DNA of 35,868 nt from Chromera velia (taxonomy: Eukaryota > Sar > Chromeraceae). The stretch covers positions 1 through 35,868 of the forward strand of contig JAHBMJ010001004.1 of the NCBI GenBank assembly GCA_018398765.1, written 5' to 3'. Position 1 is the first letter of the stretch. Each line of letters opens with the position of its first letter. Below the pieces are notes generated by a model. The model did no database searches. It had not been told where the DNA came from and saw nothing but the letters and a program-made list of their open reading frames with translations. Below, in pieces: positions 22,025 to 34,071 of this stretch. A program made the position numbers and the translations under genes.

Positions 22025-25000
22025 ATGTCAGAAGAGGACGTAGACTCAGCCTCAAGGGGCACTCCAATGAGTAACAGCAATAGCAGCAGCCTCAGCAGCA
22101 GCCCCAGTCTCTCTGTCGGAAAAGAGGGAGAAGGGACGGGTGCATTTGTCCTTCCTCCTGCGCAGCGAGAGAGGGAAATGGGAGGGAACAGGTATCTGTA
22201 CGATAGAAGGGAAGCGGATCTTTCGACGCTGTCCATAGATGCATCGGCGGAGCGTGCAAGAGAGGAGGCTGAGGATGCCTCTATGCTCAGAGAGATAGAC
22301 AGGCAGTACGGGGCCTCTTGGAGGGAAGGAGAGGCTGACGATTCTCTCCAGAGAGGCACAGAAGAAGAAGAAGACGATGAGAAGGAGGGAGATCTCATGT
22401 CTTCACGTCATGAAGGGGGGGAAGAGGGAGAGGAAGACTTGCATGCTCAGGCAGAAGAGAGGAGGACCATGAGCCCTCAGTCTGGTCGGGTCTCTCCGAT
22501 TTTTCGAAATTTCGAGGAGGAAGAGGGTGAGGGGACCCCCATAGCAGGCAGTCAGAGGAACAAGGGGAAGACTGACAGAAGTGAGCAGATGCGCAACCAC
22601 AGCAGCCGAGATGATGAAGAAGATTTGGATGAAAAGGGGAGAGAGGAAGAAGATGAAGGACAATACAGAAGTGAACAGTTCCATGAAGAGGAGGAAGAGG
22701 CCCCCCCTCTGATTGCTCCTCAGGCTGAACTCCCGGGAGCCCCAGTGGATGTTTTGGGAATGGGGATGGGAATGCCGGACAAGGGGGGGAGAGTTTCTGC
22801 TCAAAAAGTCAGAGCACAAAGAGAAGCAGACGCGTATCGTTCCATGCCTTTCAAGAGAGAGGGCAGAGGCAATAGAAGAAAGGGACAGGGTCACAGAACT
22901 CGTCTCAATTCGTCATCCAACTCCCCACAGATGCATACCAATGTGTGGTCCTCTAACATGCACTCCAAAAAGGGGGGGCGATACGTCACCAGACGGAGTT
23001 GTTCTTCGTCTCTCGTCAACTCATCGCCCCCCGCCTCAAATCAGATCGCGCAAAGCAACTACAGTATACCCGCCTCGATCCTTGCAGCCTCTGCCCAGCC
23101 TACTCAGTCCTTCTCCAATAACGAAATCTCAAGCAAGGGAGGGGGGAGGAAGAAATCGCATTTGAAGAATAGATCACGCTCGCACCACCGCTCCCCTTCT
23201 CTTGCCCACTCTCGTGTGTCCCTCCATAAGTCTTCTCCCCCCCCCCGATATCCCACAAAAGCCCTTTCCCCTCGTAGTCAATCTAGGGACCCTTCCAACT
23301 CACCCGAAAGACCCCCCCAGCAACCCCCTCCAGCAACCCCCTCTCCAATGGGCACACCTAGGCCTTTTGAAGACCCAGACCAACACCGAGAGGACGCAAT
23401 CTTCCAGAAGATACACGGGGGGAAGATCAGACAACCAGTAATTTTACAAAGGGGTTCTCAGCAAGAGGACAGCCAGAGAGAGAGGGGACTCATGAAAGGT
23501 CGGGAGAGAGACAGAGAGGGGATGCGAGTTCCTAGCCAAAGACGAAGAGAGAGAGAGAGGGAGAAGGGAAGTGGGAGCAGGAGACGACGCAGTCGAAGCT
23601 CGTCTCTCTCCTTTTCGGCAGGAGGAGGAGCAAAATCAGTCCCCTCCTCCGTTCAGCAGTTGAGCAAGCAGAAACGCCGACCTTCACATGACTCTATTAC
23701 AGCACGCCCCCCTCGCCACATTTCTGAGCTGCATGCTGCGCCTTCCCCCCCCTCTTCCTCCGTCCTCCAGACCACCGAAGAAAACCCCAGCACAAAAACA
23801 GCAGAGCAATACGAAACAGAACAGCTCCAAAAGAGAAATGAGAATTTGCGTCCAAATCCAAATGCTTCGTCCGCATCAGCCACGTCCCTTCTGGGTAGGT
23901 CCCCGTCGCTCACGCTGTCGAAGGAGAACGTGACTGCGTGGGTAGCAGCAGCAGAACAGCAGGTGCGTGCAAGAGCTTGGGAGCACAAAACTGCAACTGG
24001 TGAGCCCGGGTCGGCCCCCCAACACACAGGGGAATCTCGTAGCGTGCGTCGAAGCTCCGGAATAGGCACTGTATTTGGTGGAGCTTCGACCAACAGAATC
24101 GGAGGGAAACCTCCAAGTGGCATCAAGAGGGGAACATCGGCCGCTCCTGCAGGTCCAGTGAACAACATTTCATCCAGACGTCCGAGTGGAAGTGGTGGGG
24201 GTGTAGACCTGAACAGGTTCGGTCAAAAGAATCAGGTGGAGAAGAGAAGACTCAGCTCTCAGGGTGCAGCAGGTCCTGTGATTTCGTTGTCAGACAGAGC
24301 GATGCCTCCATCCTCCTCTCAAATCCTTCTCGTGCCAGGAGAAGGGAGGGGGAAGAAAGAGAAGGAAATCGGCAGTTCTCTCTCAGAAAGCAGGAGAGAG
24401 AGTTTTGTCTTTTCCACCAAAGTGGCCCTAGGTGCACCAGGGGAAGACCCCACGGGTGCGCGTCGTCGTCTAGCAGAGTGGAACCGTGCTCTGTCGGGGG
24501 GAAGAGACAATCAGAGATCGAAGCCAGTCAAGGTAGAGCGGCAAAATACGAAAGCAGCAGGATCACCGTCAAAAACCACGGGCAAAGAAGGTGACACACA
24601 GAGAGAGCGCGAGTCTCCGAGTAAGAAAACAGAGCAGTCTGCTGCTGAGAAAGCAGTGAGGGCAGCAGCAGAAGGTGACACAGAAGAGACAGAGGAGAAG
24701 GACGGGAAGAAGAAAACCCCACGAAAGAAGATCCTTCACCACCGTCCTTCATTAATCATGAGGGTCCGACCAGAGAATGCAATGCAGGTACGGTCTGAGT
24801 TCTTTGAGTCTGGATGTACATCCAACCCCAGACTCAAATACCGACAGTCCGACGCCGCAGTGGCGAAAGACTTTGCGAAGTTCTCGGAGGTAGATGAGAC
24901 CTTACTTGCAGAGGCAACTGCAATTTTGGAATTGACCAAGGTCAGAGAGCAATTTGCAGAACAAACGGCAGACCCTGTCTTACAATCAGATCTAGAAGCC

Positions 25001-28000
25001 ATGCAAAGAAAAAGCAATGGGTACAAGAAGTTGTCGAGACTTGAAGGGACCTTTCCGTTTGATCACCTGTCCACTTGCACTTTGCTCATGACAGTCGGAT
25101 TCTTTTTCTTCTTGGCCTCCGTTCTTTAGTTTACGGCCGCCTTTGAAGTCCCTCTCCCTCCCTTCCCCTTTGTTCGCTTCACCATCTGTTTGCCGTTCTG
25201 CCTTTTTCCCATTCTGTCTGTACCCAAAAACTGTTTTCGCCTTTAATCCTCGAGAACGTACAGACAACCCCCTTCCCTCCTGCCTTCTCTGCAGATGCGG
25301 TTCGGCAGCTGCCAAAATTACCTCTCATACCTCTACGGTACAGATCTATGCGAACCAGAAGAACTGAAAGCCCTCGCTCTTGCCTACTGCCAGACTTTGG
25401 GGCCAGCGCTGGCCTCTCAGATTGACGTCAAGCTGTCCTCCTGCCTCTTGTCGGTTGCTAATGTCTCCAAACCCGCCCCGGACAGCCCTTACTTCCTGCA
25501 TCTTCTCAGCGCCCCTGTGTGCCGAGGATTGGTCAGTCTATTTCTCTGCGTCTGTCTGTGTTTTTGCTGTTTGTTTCTTCTAAGCGGAATCCATTCACAT
25601 CTTTCCTGTCATATTGAGTCAACAGCTATTTTTCTTCTTTGTCGATCTGCTTGACTTGTATTTTCTTCCGTTGTTCTCTGGTGCACTGGTTCGACCCCTC
25701 GGCCGTATATCTTTTCCGCATTCAATCGCTGTCGCACTTACACATCCTTCACACAATGCAAGCAGGTGGAGCCCATCTGCAACCACGAGGTGGGCACTCA
25801 CTTCCTGAGGATGCTGAACAACGAGAGACAGCCCTGGCATGGGCGTCGACACAAGTCAGTGAGTGAACCAACAAGAAGAAGGCAAAAGGGGGTGAAGCTG
25901 GGAAGATCAGAAGAAAGGACCGTTTACCAACGCAAACTGGATCAGAAGAAGTAGGGGCGTTTTTTCAGAAACAGAGATGCCATTTTGTCTTTTTCTTTCA
26001 GGGCTTTCAAATGCATCCCCATCCCTTCTTTTGTATGCATGCGAGCAGAAGTAAACTCGACGAAGACCTCCCCTTTCCGGCCTTTCTATGTTTTTCTCTC
26101 GATACTTCTCTATGAGATCTTGCTTCGGTGAGTGCCCCAGTTTTTATTGCCGCCCGTTCTCGTTCTGTTTCTTAACTCCTGCACATCCCTTCTCTCGATC
26201 TGCTTCACCCTGTCCTGACGCATGCACGCACACAGGTACGGACTGCGGCCCCACCTGGCGACAGAGGAAGGGCTTGCCACCTTGAACTCCCTCCTCTCCC
26301 TCCCGCACTGTCCTCTACTATGGTCCCCTGCCCTCCGGTACTACGCCACTTGTATGGCAAATAGACTGTCCTTCGCGGACACGTTCAAGGAACTGGAGAG
26401 GTTTGTGGAGGAACCGGGGAGGAGATTCCGACTCTGCATGAGGGCAAAGAGAGGAATGACAGACACGTCACAACCTGGAGCAATCAACTTGGATCAGGTC
26501 TGTCTGACTGTCTACCTGTCTTTCAGCGCATCCCTTTCTTTTTTCTTTTCAAAAATTAACCGTGATGAACGTTGACCAAATTTGTACATCGCTCGGCGTT
26601 GGCAGTGTTCTCCGTGTCTTCCTTCGTCTATCCTGCCCCTTGCCTGCCACTTCCTCTCCTCTCCTCACGTGCCTGCTTCTGTCTCTCTCGTTGTGTGAGA
26701 CTGTTCGCCCTGTTTTTGACTTTTGTCGCCCTAGCTGTCGGTCTGCTCGTCTTTTGATTCCCAATTTTATTTGGCTCTTCCATTCCCTCTCGATCGATCC
26801 CCTTGCAGGCATACCTCCAGGGTGCGATCGGAATTCTGAGGAACGTCCACTCGATCGACTTCCCTCTGCTCTACTCTGGACAGGTGGACTTTCGGGACCT
26901 CGACAGGGTCAGCCTGGGGGGGGTGGGGGGGTGGGAACAGGGCATGGAAACTTTAACGAATGTGATCTCAGAGCTTTGCCGCCAGGAAGCCCCTTCTCTC
27001 CTTTCTGTTTTCTTTTCAGACTCCCTGGTCAATCGATGCCGCATCGACGTTCCGTTTGGGAAGGAAATGTCCTTCTCTTCTTCTACTGTCATCCGGCTGC
27101 AGGTGAAGAGAATCGCCCGGGTAGACCTGTGCCACCTTCCTCCCTTTCTGGAGACACCTCAGAAAGTCAGTCTAGTCTACTGCTACTCGTCTCTTCTTCT
27201 TCTTGTTACTGTCCGTATTCTGTCGAAAGACGTACTTTCTCCTCTTTCTTGTCGGTCAATGTACACTTTGCAATCATAGTCGGCCCCTTCGTCAACTTAT
27301 TCGTCTGCCCATTGGTTTTCTGCTCTAAACTGAATTGACGCACGCATGCTTTGTGCATACATGTGAAAGACCTTAGTCCAAGTCGCTCTCTCATACATGC
27401 TCCACCTGCGTGCGTCACTGCCTCTTCTTCCTGAATGTCTGAAATGAACAGACTAAAATCTTTGACTCAACCTTTCTCTCTCTGTGCCCATCTGCAGATG
27501 ATCGCGTACCGCCACATGCTCTCACGCATTGCTGAGGTTAATGGCCTCACCGTCGCCCCTCCCCGGCCCTCTGTGTTGGGTCGGTCTTCCTCTCTTCCCC
27601 CGAGTCCCTCTCCCTCTCGAATGGGCTCTGCTGAGTGGGGCAAAGCTGCCATCAGAGTTCGAAATAATCGGGGGGGAGAGGGGGGACCCTTGTCGGGGGA
27701 GTCGGTGGTCTTCACTGCCGGAAGACTGAAGGCTGCCCTCCGACCGAAGAAAACAACAGGAACATTCGATGGAGCCCAGAGCGCGCAGTCGAATACGGAG
27801 GGCCAGGAGGGTACAGCAGAGAAAAAACGCCTGACCTTCTACAAGTGGTCCTTTGCCGAGGCGCCGGTTCCTGTTCCTGAGACGGGTGCGAGTGGCGTCT
27901 CTGGGTCTCCCGGCCGTCCTCTGAATGCCTCTGTGGTTGGGGGGATGAGTGACGAGATTGACGTGGACGGAGACCTCAACGCCCCAGAGACAGGAGACGC

Positions 28001-29597
28001 GGGTGAGAATTGTTGCGGTCCCTCTGATGTAGAAGGAGACGAGGGGACAGATGAGGAGGAGGGAGAGAGTTCTCCTAAGAACGGAGCAGCTGTTTCTCCC
28101 CCTCGCGTCTCGCCCAACCGAAGAAAGAGAAGAGACTCGAATGCCTCCAGACAACGGAAGAGAGCCGAGTATGAGGAGAGAGAAGCAATCGAGAAGAAGA
28201 AAAGAGATGAGGAACAAAGGAGACACAGAGAGTATTGGAGCCCCCTCCATCCTTCTGCATACAAAATGCCCCCAACTCCAACAAAAGCAAAAGAAAAGGA
28301 CCCGAACCAACCCAAAGACCTCTCACTCAGCGACCCCACGCACCAACACCCCAAGCCGACCGACAGCACCTCAGCTGCCCCTCACGACGACTCCATGATG
28401 CGACCCAGCAGCAGGTGGCAGCGTCGGAAGCCCGAGCGGCCCCTTCCCCCCACATCGCCCGTCCCCAACCCCCACCGATCCAATACGAACCCTACCCTCA
28501 ACCAATCTCAATCCGACTCAGTCAACACCTCTGAAGTCCCCAAAGGCACCGAAAGCCAAGCAGCGCTTCTTGAGATTGACACCAACAAGCGCAAGGAAGA
28601 GCCTGCTGCTTCCAAGAGAGCCCTCACGCCCAAACGAACCTTCTCGAAACTCCGGCCCGCATCCCCGGCAGCAACTGCAGTCAGTGGGAGGGGGAGGGGC
28701 CCTGTCTCATCAACCGCTCTGGACTCCTCGGGACATTCTTCCATTGGCAGAGCGCGCACTCCGAGACGAGAGAGTGTGCGTGAGTTGACTAATCACAGAG
28801 CACGGAAGAATACTGATAAGGAGACAAATGAGGTCTCGGAAAACGAAATTCAACACGCCGAGACACACGAAAGGAAGCCCGAGGATGAAGAAGCGACGCC
28901 CACCGCTGGAGCCTCCAAGCCTCCCATCCATCCCCAGCCCCTTCAACGCAACTCTGTCAAGGCCCACACCCCCGCAAACTCCGCACCTCAGGCAAACGCA
29001 CAGCCCAAGCGCACCCCACGGAAATTGTCACGTCCGCCTGTTCCTGTAGCGGGGTTTCCTGCGGCAGTCAAAAAGGAAGACTCCGCTAGGCAGACTGAGC
29101 AGGAGGGGCACAGAAACACCCACTCGTCTGCAGTGGGGAGTAAGCAGAAACTCAAAAAGGTTCTCTCCGCATCCGACACCCTTGCTTTCTCTCCCAACAC
29201 AATCATCCTTCCAAAAGAGCACCGGGCAAACAGACCCGACTCTCCCCGTCAGCGCCTAGTCCTCTCACCCAACCTCAACCCAAACCCGTCATCGTCAAAG
29301 GACCAGATGGCCTCCACAGTGGGAGATCTAGGGCAGAGACAGGCGAGTGAGCTGAATTTATTAGAACCCTTCACGCAGGACACGGTCTATGTCGGCGTCT
29401 TAGAATCCCTCCGCCTCCCTCCGGTCGCTCCCGCAACAGTCCCAGCAAAGCTTGCACACTCCCCCGTGAGGTCGCCCAACCGTTCTCCGTCTCCTCTTGC
29501 CAGCGGGCAGTCCCCCCAACAGAAGGTGCAAACGGAAAAAGGACGACCCGCTTCCGCCCTGGCTGCTCCTGTGAGTGCAGTACACAACCAACTTTGA
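22025..29597 (+). CDS. MATCAP/KIAA0895-like tyrosine carboxypeptidase (DUF1704), 7 exons, ~1,920 residues
   Basis: Exons: 22025-24940, 25295-25531, 25766-25854, 26236-26497, 26809-26907, 27103-27165, 27498-29597. The frame has an in-frame TAG three codons upstream of the ATG, so the start is sound. The catalytic domain spans about residues 905-1243. It includes FFESGC (926-931), a zinc/catalytic HEVGTH (H1058, E1059, H1063), QPWHG, TEEGLA (E1092, the expected third zinc ligand, 29 residues after H1063), MRAKRGMTDTSQPG, IDFPLL, and a final RIAEVNGL. These match, in order, the vertebrate tubulin tyrosine carboxypeptidases, which cleave the terminal Tyr from alpha-tubulin. The ~900-residue N-terminal part is acidic, then Arg/Ser-rich and probably disordered. 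The ~680-residue C-terminal tail is Pro/Ser/Arg-rich. The substrate in this organism is inferred. A further GTGAGT intron (29571-29738) could replace the last residues. Confidence 0.9.
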
Positions 29598-30460
29598 CAG
29601 ACGGAGGAGGCCTATCCTCCAAGTTAGCGCTGATCGAAACCCCCCGTTTGCATATTTGCTTGAGCATCGCCCGACTGTTTGTGGCTTTCTTCTTCGATCT
29701 GTCTGATCACTCATTTGACTGTTCATTTGACTGCTCAGGATACAGACCGATAGAGGGGACTCCAGTAGAATGAGCGGCAAGGAGGTAAAGAAAGCACGAG
29801 CAGCAGACCAAGGAACAAAAGACGAGGAGAGAGGGACGGAGGTGGTGACGGAAACGCACAATTGAAAAAAGAAAAGGAGAAAACGTTGAAAGCAAGAGGA
29901 GAAATGAAGGAACACATCAAACGTAGGCAGAAAGACAGAGGCAGAAACCTGTGAAAGAAGAAAATAGAAGGCAAAGGCAAAGCAATCGCACGAGACCACT
30001 GCTCTCCCTGGAAGCAGAAAGGACAGTTTCTCCTCAGTCTCTTTTGCTTTCTCTGTGCCCTTCTCTGTGTGTGTGTGCTTGAGTGCGAAAGACCGTCTGC
30101 TTGATTACATCGCATTGTCCTTCATCCAGACGTTTGAGTCTGCATCTGTAACCTTGACCGCATGCAAAAGAAAGTGTTTACTGTGTCCGAAGCACAAATG
30201 TGTGAAGACACGTACGCGATTCACCTTCCGTCATTTCCTCAGTGGAGATTCAAACAAAACTTTCCGCAGCTTGGCCCTCAGTATTTCGGGCCGACGCATG
30301 TAATCTGTCTCTGTCCCCCCCTCTCTCTTTTCCTCATTCCGTGTGCACATTTTGCATGGATGTGACACGCGTCTCCTCTCCACTGAAGGCTAGACTGAAG
30401 GGCCGTTAGAGAAGCGTGTCGCTAGGCGTATTGTCACGCATCAGCAATGACTCAGCATCA
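29598..30460. other. 3' flank of the MATCAP-like gene, no gene seen
   Basis: Contains a likely 3' intron end at 29738 (CTGCTCAG preceded by pyrimidines), then purine-rich sequence to 29960. Long minus-strand frames across 29400-30115 read as hydrophobic Phe/Leu/Ser strings. They are the reverse of purine-rich DNA, not genes. Confidence 0.55.
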
Positions 30461-31142
30461 ATTTCCGATATATTTTTTTCACACTAGTAATGTGTCTAGT
30501 TTACTAGCTAACAGATAATAGCTTTTTCTTATGTTCTTCATAAATTATAATAATGATGATGATGATGATGATGAATAAGGGTTAAATCCTAGATTAATAG
30601 ACTTAATTACTAGTGAATTGATTTTGAGTCTGTTTATGCCAGTGTCTAGGTTCATATCTTTTTTTAAAAAGAATCTTTTTCTTTTGCCTAGTCTTTTGTA
30701 AACTAGTTTGCAAATTAACTATATAAACGATTGTTTTAGGCTATGAAGTGCTTGAGCTAGAGTGTTTGAGTGGCAGGTTTCAGGCGGTCTTATTGAGGAA
30801 TCACACTTAGAGGTTTTTTCACTAGTTTTTTCACCGAATAATAGTTTAAAGCCCTATAGGCTAGGCCCTAGGAGTTACTAAAAACACTAAAGTTTTAGAT
30901 AGATTGTCTAAATCACTTTCAAACAAAAGTTATAACTTAGAAAAGGGATTTTATCTAAAAATTTTTTTTAAGTCTAAAAATTTTTAAGTTTTCAACATAA
31001 ATTAATTGTTTAATTTAAAATTAACAATTAAAAATAATATTTATTATATGTGTTAGAATCAATTCTACTTGAAAAGTCAATCTACATATACGTGATCAAA
31101 CTAATTAGTGAAATAATCTAGGAAATAATTCCCTTCAAAAAA
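30460..31142. other. AT-rich island
   Basis: Much richer in A+T than either flank, with stops in all frames. Holds a (GAT)n run at about 30553-30573, repeated ACTAGT/CTAGG motifs, and an inverted repeat: TTAATTGTT (31002-31010) with AACAATTAA (31023-31031). No gene or RNA recognised. Confidence 0.7.
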
Positions 31143-31143
31143 A

Positions 31144-32275
31144 TTATGCACTGCATGTTGCGCACGATTTTTTTCGATCAATGATGGTGATTTTCACCCT
31201 TGTCACCGCCCAGTTTCTCAAGTCGATGGGGTACCTAATACATTTATAAGTAGTAGACAGGGTTCTTTCTTCTGGGTTCCCTGCCTTTGATGGGTTCAAC
31301 GAGTTTTTCTCTTTCTTTAACCACTGTCTTTGCTTCTTGTCAACAGTCACTTCCTCCTCCTTGACTTCTTCCTTCTTGATGACGTGTGACAGCACATCCG
31401 GGTTGAATCAGATTTTGGGTTGGTGGAGGACAGGATGAGGAGACTAGGGAACGAAGGCGTTGTATCGGTCACCGCGGTCAGTCTCCTCTTTTCCGATCTC
31501 GCTGTTTGTTGTTGTTTTCGGCGTGGTGACCTCCGAGAGGTTATCTCACCAGGCCGTGGCTCCCTCCTCGGTCAGGGTATCAGTGTGCATAGCGGCCTGG
31601 ATGTGAGCAGTGGCTTGGGAGAGGAACGAGTGCGGAATAGGCATTTACGCACGGTGGTTGGGGTACGGGGTGTGGTAAGGACTGTTGTTTGTGAACACGT
31701 GGGTGCTTCCTACTTTTTTTTTGCGATCTAAGGGGGCATGGCCATGGGTGCTTCCCGCTTCTTTTTTACGATTTAAGAGGGGCGGCCATGGGGGCTTCCC
31801 ACTTCTTTTCCACAAGCTGATTTTGTCCCTTTTTATGCTTAGCAGGGCGCCTGTTTATAGTGAAAGAAGGGACTCGAGGGGAGGAACCCTCCTTCCAAAC
31901 GCAATATTTTCAGACTCCGGAGGGTCCTTTGTGGTTGCCTTCGAAGATGCCCTGGGTTCCTCTTTCTCCTTTCCCCCCACGGCACTAGCTAAGAAGAAAG
32001 ATATATTCATGGTCGTAGACTGCATTGTGCTCTTCATGGTCGAATCAATGGGTCTCATACGGTAGAGATCCGGATTTGTACGAGACCCGGCAGCTCTTGC
32101 GGCGGCGCTACCTTGGTCCTTCGGTCTGCTCGTGTTTTGGAGGTTGCTTGAAGACCTGCCCAGATCTGATGTCTTTCTAGTGGATACAGAACTCTGCATT
32201 GCACGTCTTCCATCACTTGAATTCTTCCGTTGCATGGGTGTTCGTGCTCTGGTCTCTTCTCGCTCGAGTCATCTT
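31144..32275 (-). pseudogene. Decayed minus-strand reading frame, possibly a retroelement Gag
   Basis: From about 32235 to 31144 one minus-strand frame is open apart from five nonsense codons (31855 TAA, 31645 TAA, 31546 TGA, 31444 TAG, 31408 TGA). Each is one transition from CAA, CAG or CGA. Segments look protein-like: a Ser/Arg-rich N-terminal part, a helical LSQATAHIQAAM segment, and a Lys/Glu-rich VIKKEEVKEEEV part ending near RNWAVTRVKI. Upstream, a different frame (to about 32644) reads into a possible ATG at 32275 and suggests one frameshift near 32220-32240. I do not recognise the protein. A retroelement Gag or a dead host gene are both possible. Confidence 0.4.
31701..31815. repeat. 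44-bp tandem repeat, about 2.6 copies
   Basis: Units start at 31701, 31745 and 31789, each opening GGG(T/G)GCTTCC and ending GGCCAT. The period is not a multiple of three, so the duplication shifts the decayed frame that crosses it. Confidence 0.8.
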
Positions 32276-32299
32276 CAAGTTTTGAAGATCCACCTGAAA

Positions 32300-33880
32300 A
32301 TCAACGGACTGCGATGCAATCCTGCCATGTGCATTATTTGTGGGTGGAGGATTCCTGGTGGGAGGCTTACGCTCTTTTTGGGTTTGTCCTGACAAGTTGG
32401 AAATAGACGAACCTTTGATATTGTCATGATGCGATCGATTCCGCTGCTCTATTCTGGAAAGGCAGTAGGGTCGTCTGCCGTTGTGGTTTAGAGTCACCTG
32501 CATGCGCATACATATACGTGTGCATATCTGTTCATAGATGAAGCAGAAATGAGCATTCTCAAAGAGAAAACGGAATGTTGGCTTGCTAGCCAGGCATGCA
32601 TTAAGTGAGTCATTGGGCAACAGGGCACACAGGCAGCCAGGCAATCAGACAGTATCAGACAGTCACTCAAGATGTCTTCAGTCAGCCTTTCAGACCACCA
32701 CCACATTCGCTGCCGCTAAGCAGCTGATTGCAGCTAAAGCCTCCACAAAGATGCTCAATGGGCCTCTGTTACGTATAGCCGTTGGAATACTCATGCAATC
32801 TGGATATAGCATGAATGGGGACACAGAAGCATGCATGCAGTCGCGTATATAGTTAGTGCACTGCTGATCATACAAAGCGACAATGCACCCTGACGAGAGG
32901 AGCAACCTGCTTTCGCATACTGCTGACGGTCGCACTGTGGTTTCCCTTTGGAGACTTTGAGGGCGCACTTGGACCTGCTTTCATCGAGACGTGGATGGGT
33001 CCGAGACGAATTGTCAGACTGAGCCGATGATGCCAGCTGTCAGACTGACTTAGATTTCCTATTGGGGTTCACTCTGTCTGAAGTAAAGAGCTAGGTTGGT
33101 TGGTAAGGTGCATGTACATAAGGACTGATGGTTGAAGGGATGGTTGTTATACATCTGGTCGGAATTGAACCATAATTTGAACGTCGAATTGCATGGACAT
33201 CATTTGTCTTTAATTGTAAATCTGTCTTGCATACATGCATGTGTGTCAGAAACATTTATCGATAATTTTTTGGATTTCTGCATGCATGTTTTGCGTGACC
33301 GCGCGCGGATTGCGCACGCGCGGTCATGCAGTCGATCGGATCGCCCCTGACATCGGTACGGAGAAGGGTACCGTGCGTATCCCTTCCTGGCCGACCCTCC
33401 ACCACCACTGCCCCCCTATTTGAACGTGCGTCAAGGTAGTTGACCGACCCGCCGCCACCACCGCCACGTCAGGGGACCCTTCACGGCGCGGAGTCGATTT
33501 TCTCTAGTGGAAGATTCGTTGCATGCATGCATGTGACTGACCTTCATCACTGCATATACATATATAGATATACATCTTCAAGGTGTAGGGAAAACCAACC
33601 TGGACAATTAAGCTCAACATCTAATCGAGCATCCATTTTGCTCCCGCTGTCGTTGTCTTCCGGCTTGCTTCGCCAGCATCTGCGCAGAGCGTTCATCCGT
33701 AGATCCCGACGCGTGGAAGTCGAGGGTCGCCATACGAACCTTGAATTGACTCCACGGCAAACACGCTCAAATGGCATTACGCAATTTGAAACCGGCAAAT
33801 AGAAAGAAAGGGGACGAGGCAAAGGAAAGTTGTGAGTAGTCACAAAGAGTTTTTGACAAATGGTGAGTACGTAGATCGGT
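32300..33880. other. No supported gene
   Basis: Complex sequence with several TGCATGCA motifs (32832, 33279, 33520, 33524). A minus-strand frame at 33843-33547 looks mildly protein-like (Arg-rich, ending at a GTTGGT), but it has no start, domain or partner exon. I would not call it. Confidence 0.45.
33297..33325. repeat. GC-rich perfect hairpin
   Basis: GACCGCGCG (33297-33305) and CGCGCGGTC (33317-33325) are perfect 9-bp inverted arms around an 11-base loop. It shares GCGCGCGGATT and GCGCACGCGCG-like blocks with 13871-13918. Confidence 0.8.
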
Positions 33881-33882
33881 CA

Positions 33883-34071
33883 CTATCTTCTTTGATGCTT
33901 GTACATGTTTGGGTCGTACATACATATTTCCGTAAATGGACCTTCTTCACCTCGTGCATGCAGCTTTAACTGAAATTCTGGACCGTGAAACTTCCCTCGT
34001 GGTGAGAACCAAGAGTCTTTGGCCTCAAAGATGATCCCCACTTTGTGCTGTTCTCGACCATGCGCATGCAT
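33883..34071 (-). CDS. Possible isolated exon, unrecognised
   Basis: A 62-codon minus-strand frame beginning with ATG (34071) and ending in TAG. The composition is protein-like (FEAKDSWFSPRGKFHGPEF, then ICMYDPN). There is an in-frame stop just upstream, no domain I know, and no clear neighbouring exon. It could be a short gene, an exon of a gene not otherwise visible, or chance. Confidence 0.2.
   Translation of the reverse strand: MHAHGREQHKVGIIFEAKDSWFSPRGKFHGPEFQLKLHARGEEGPFTEICMYDPNMYKHQRR

Noticed and set aside
25855-25864. GTGAGT donor at 25859 as the end of exon 3 of the MATCAP-like gene
   Set aside because: It gives phase 0, but the next acceptor (26235) needs phase 2. Using GTCAGT at 25855 restores the frame and the family similarity.
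27020-27102. An exon starting at TTTTCAG near 27020 in the MATCAP-like gene
   Set aside because: Its phase does not match any upstream donor and it inserts residues absent from the family; joining 26907 to 27103 matches the family directly.
27522-28369. Minus-strand frames of 262 and 176 codons
   Set aside because: They lie opposite the low-complexity tail of the MATCAP-like gene and reflect its codon bias.
29400-30115. Minus-strand hydrophobic frames, suggestive of membrane proteins
   Set aside because: The + strand is purine-rich here, so the reverse reads as Phe/Leu/Ser by composition; there is no start or domain.
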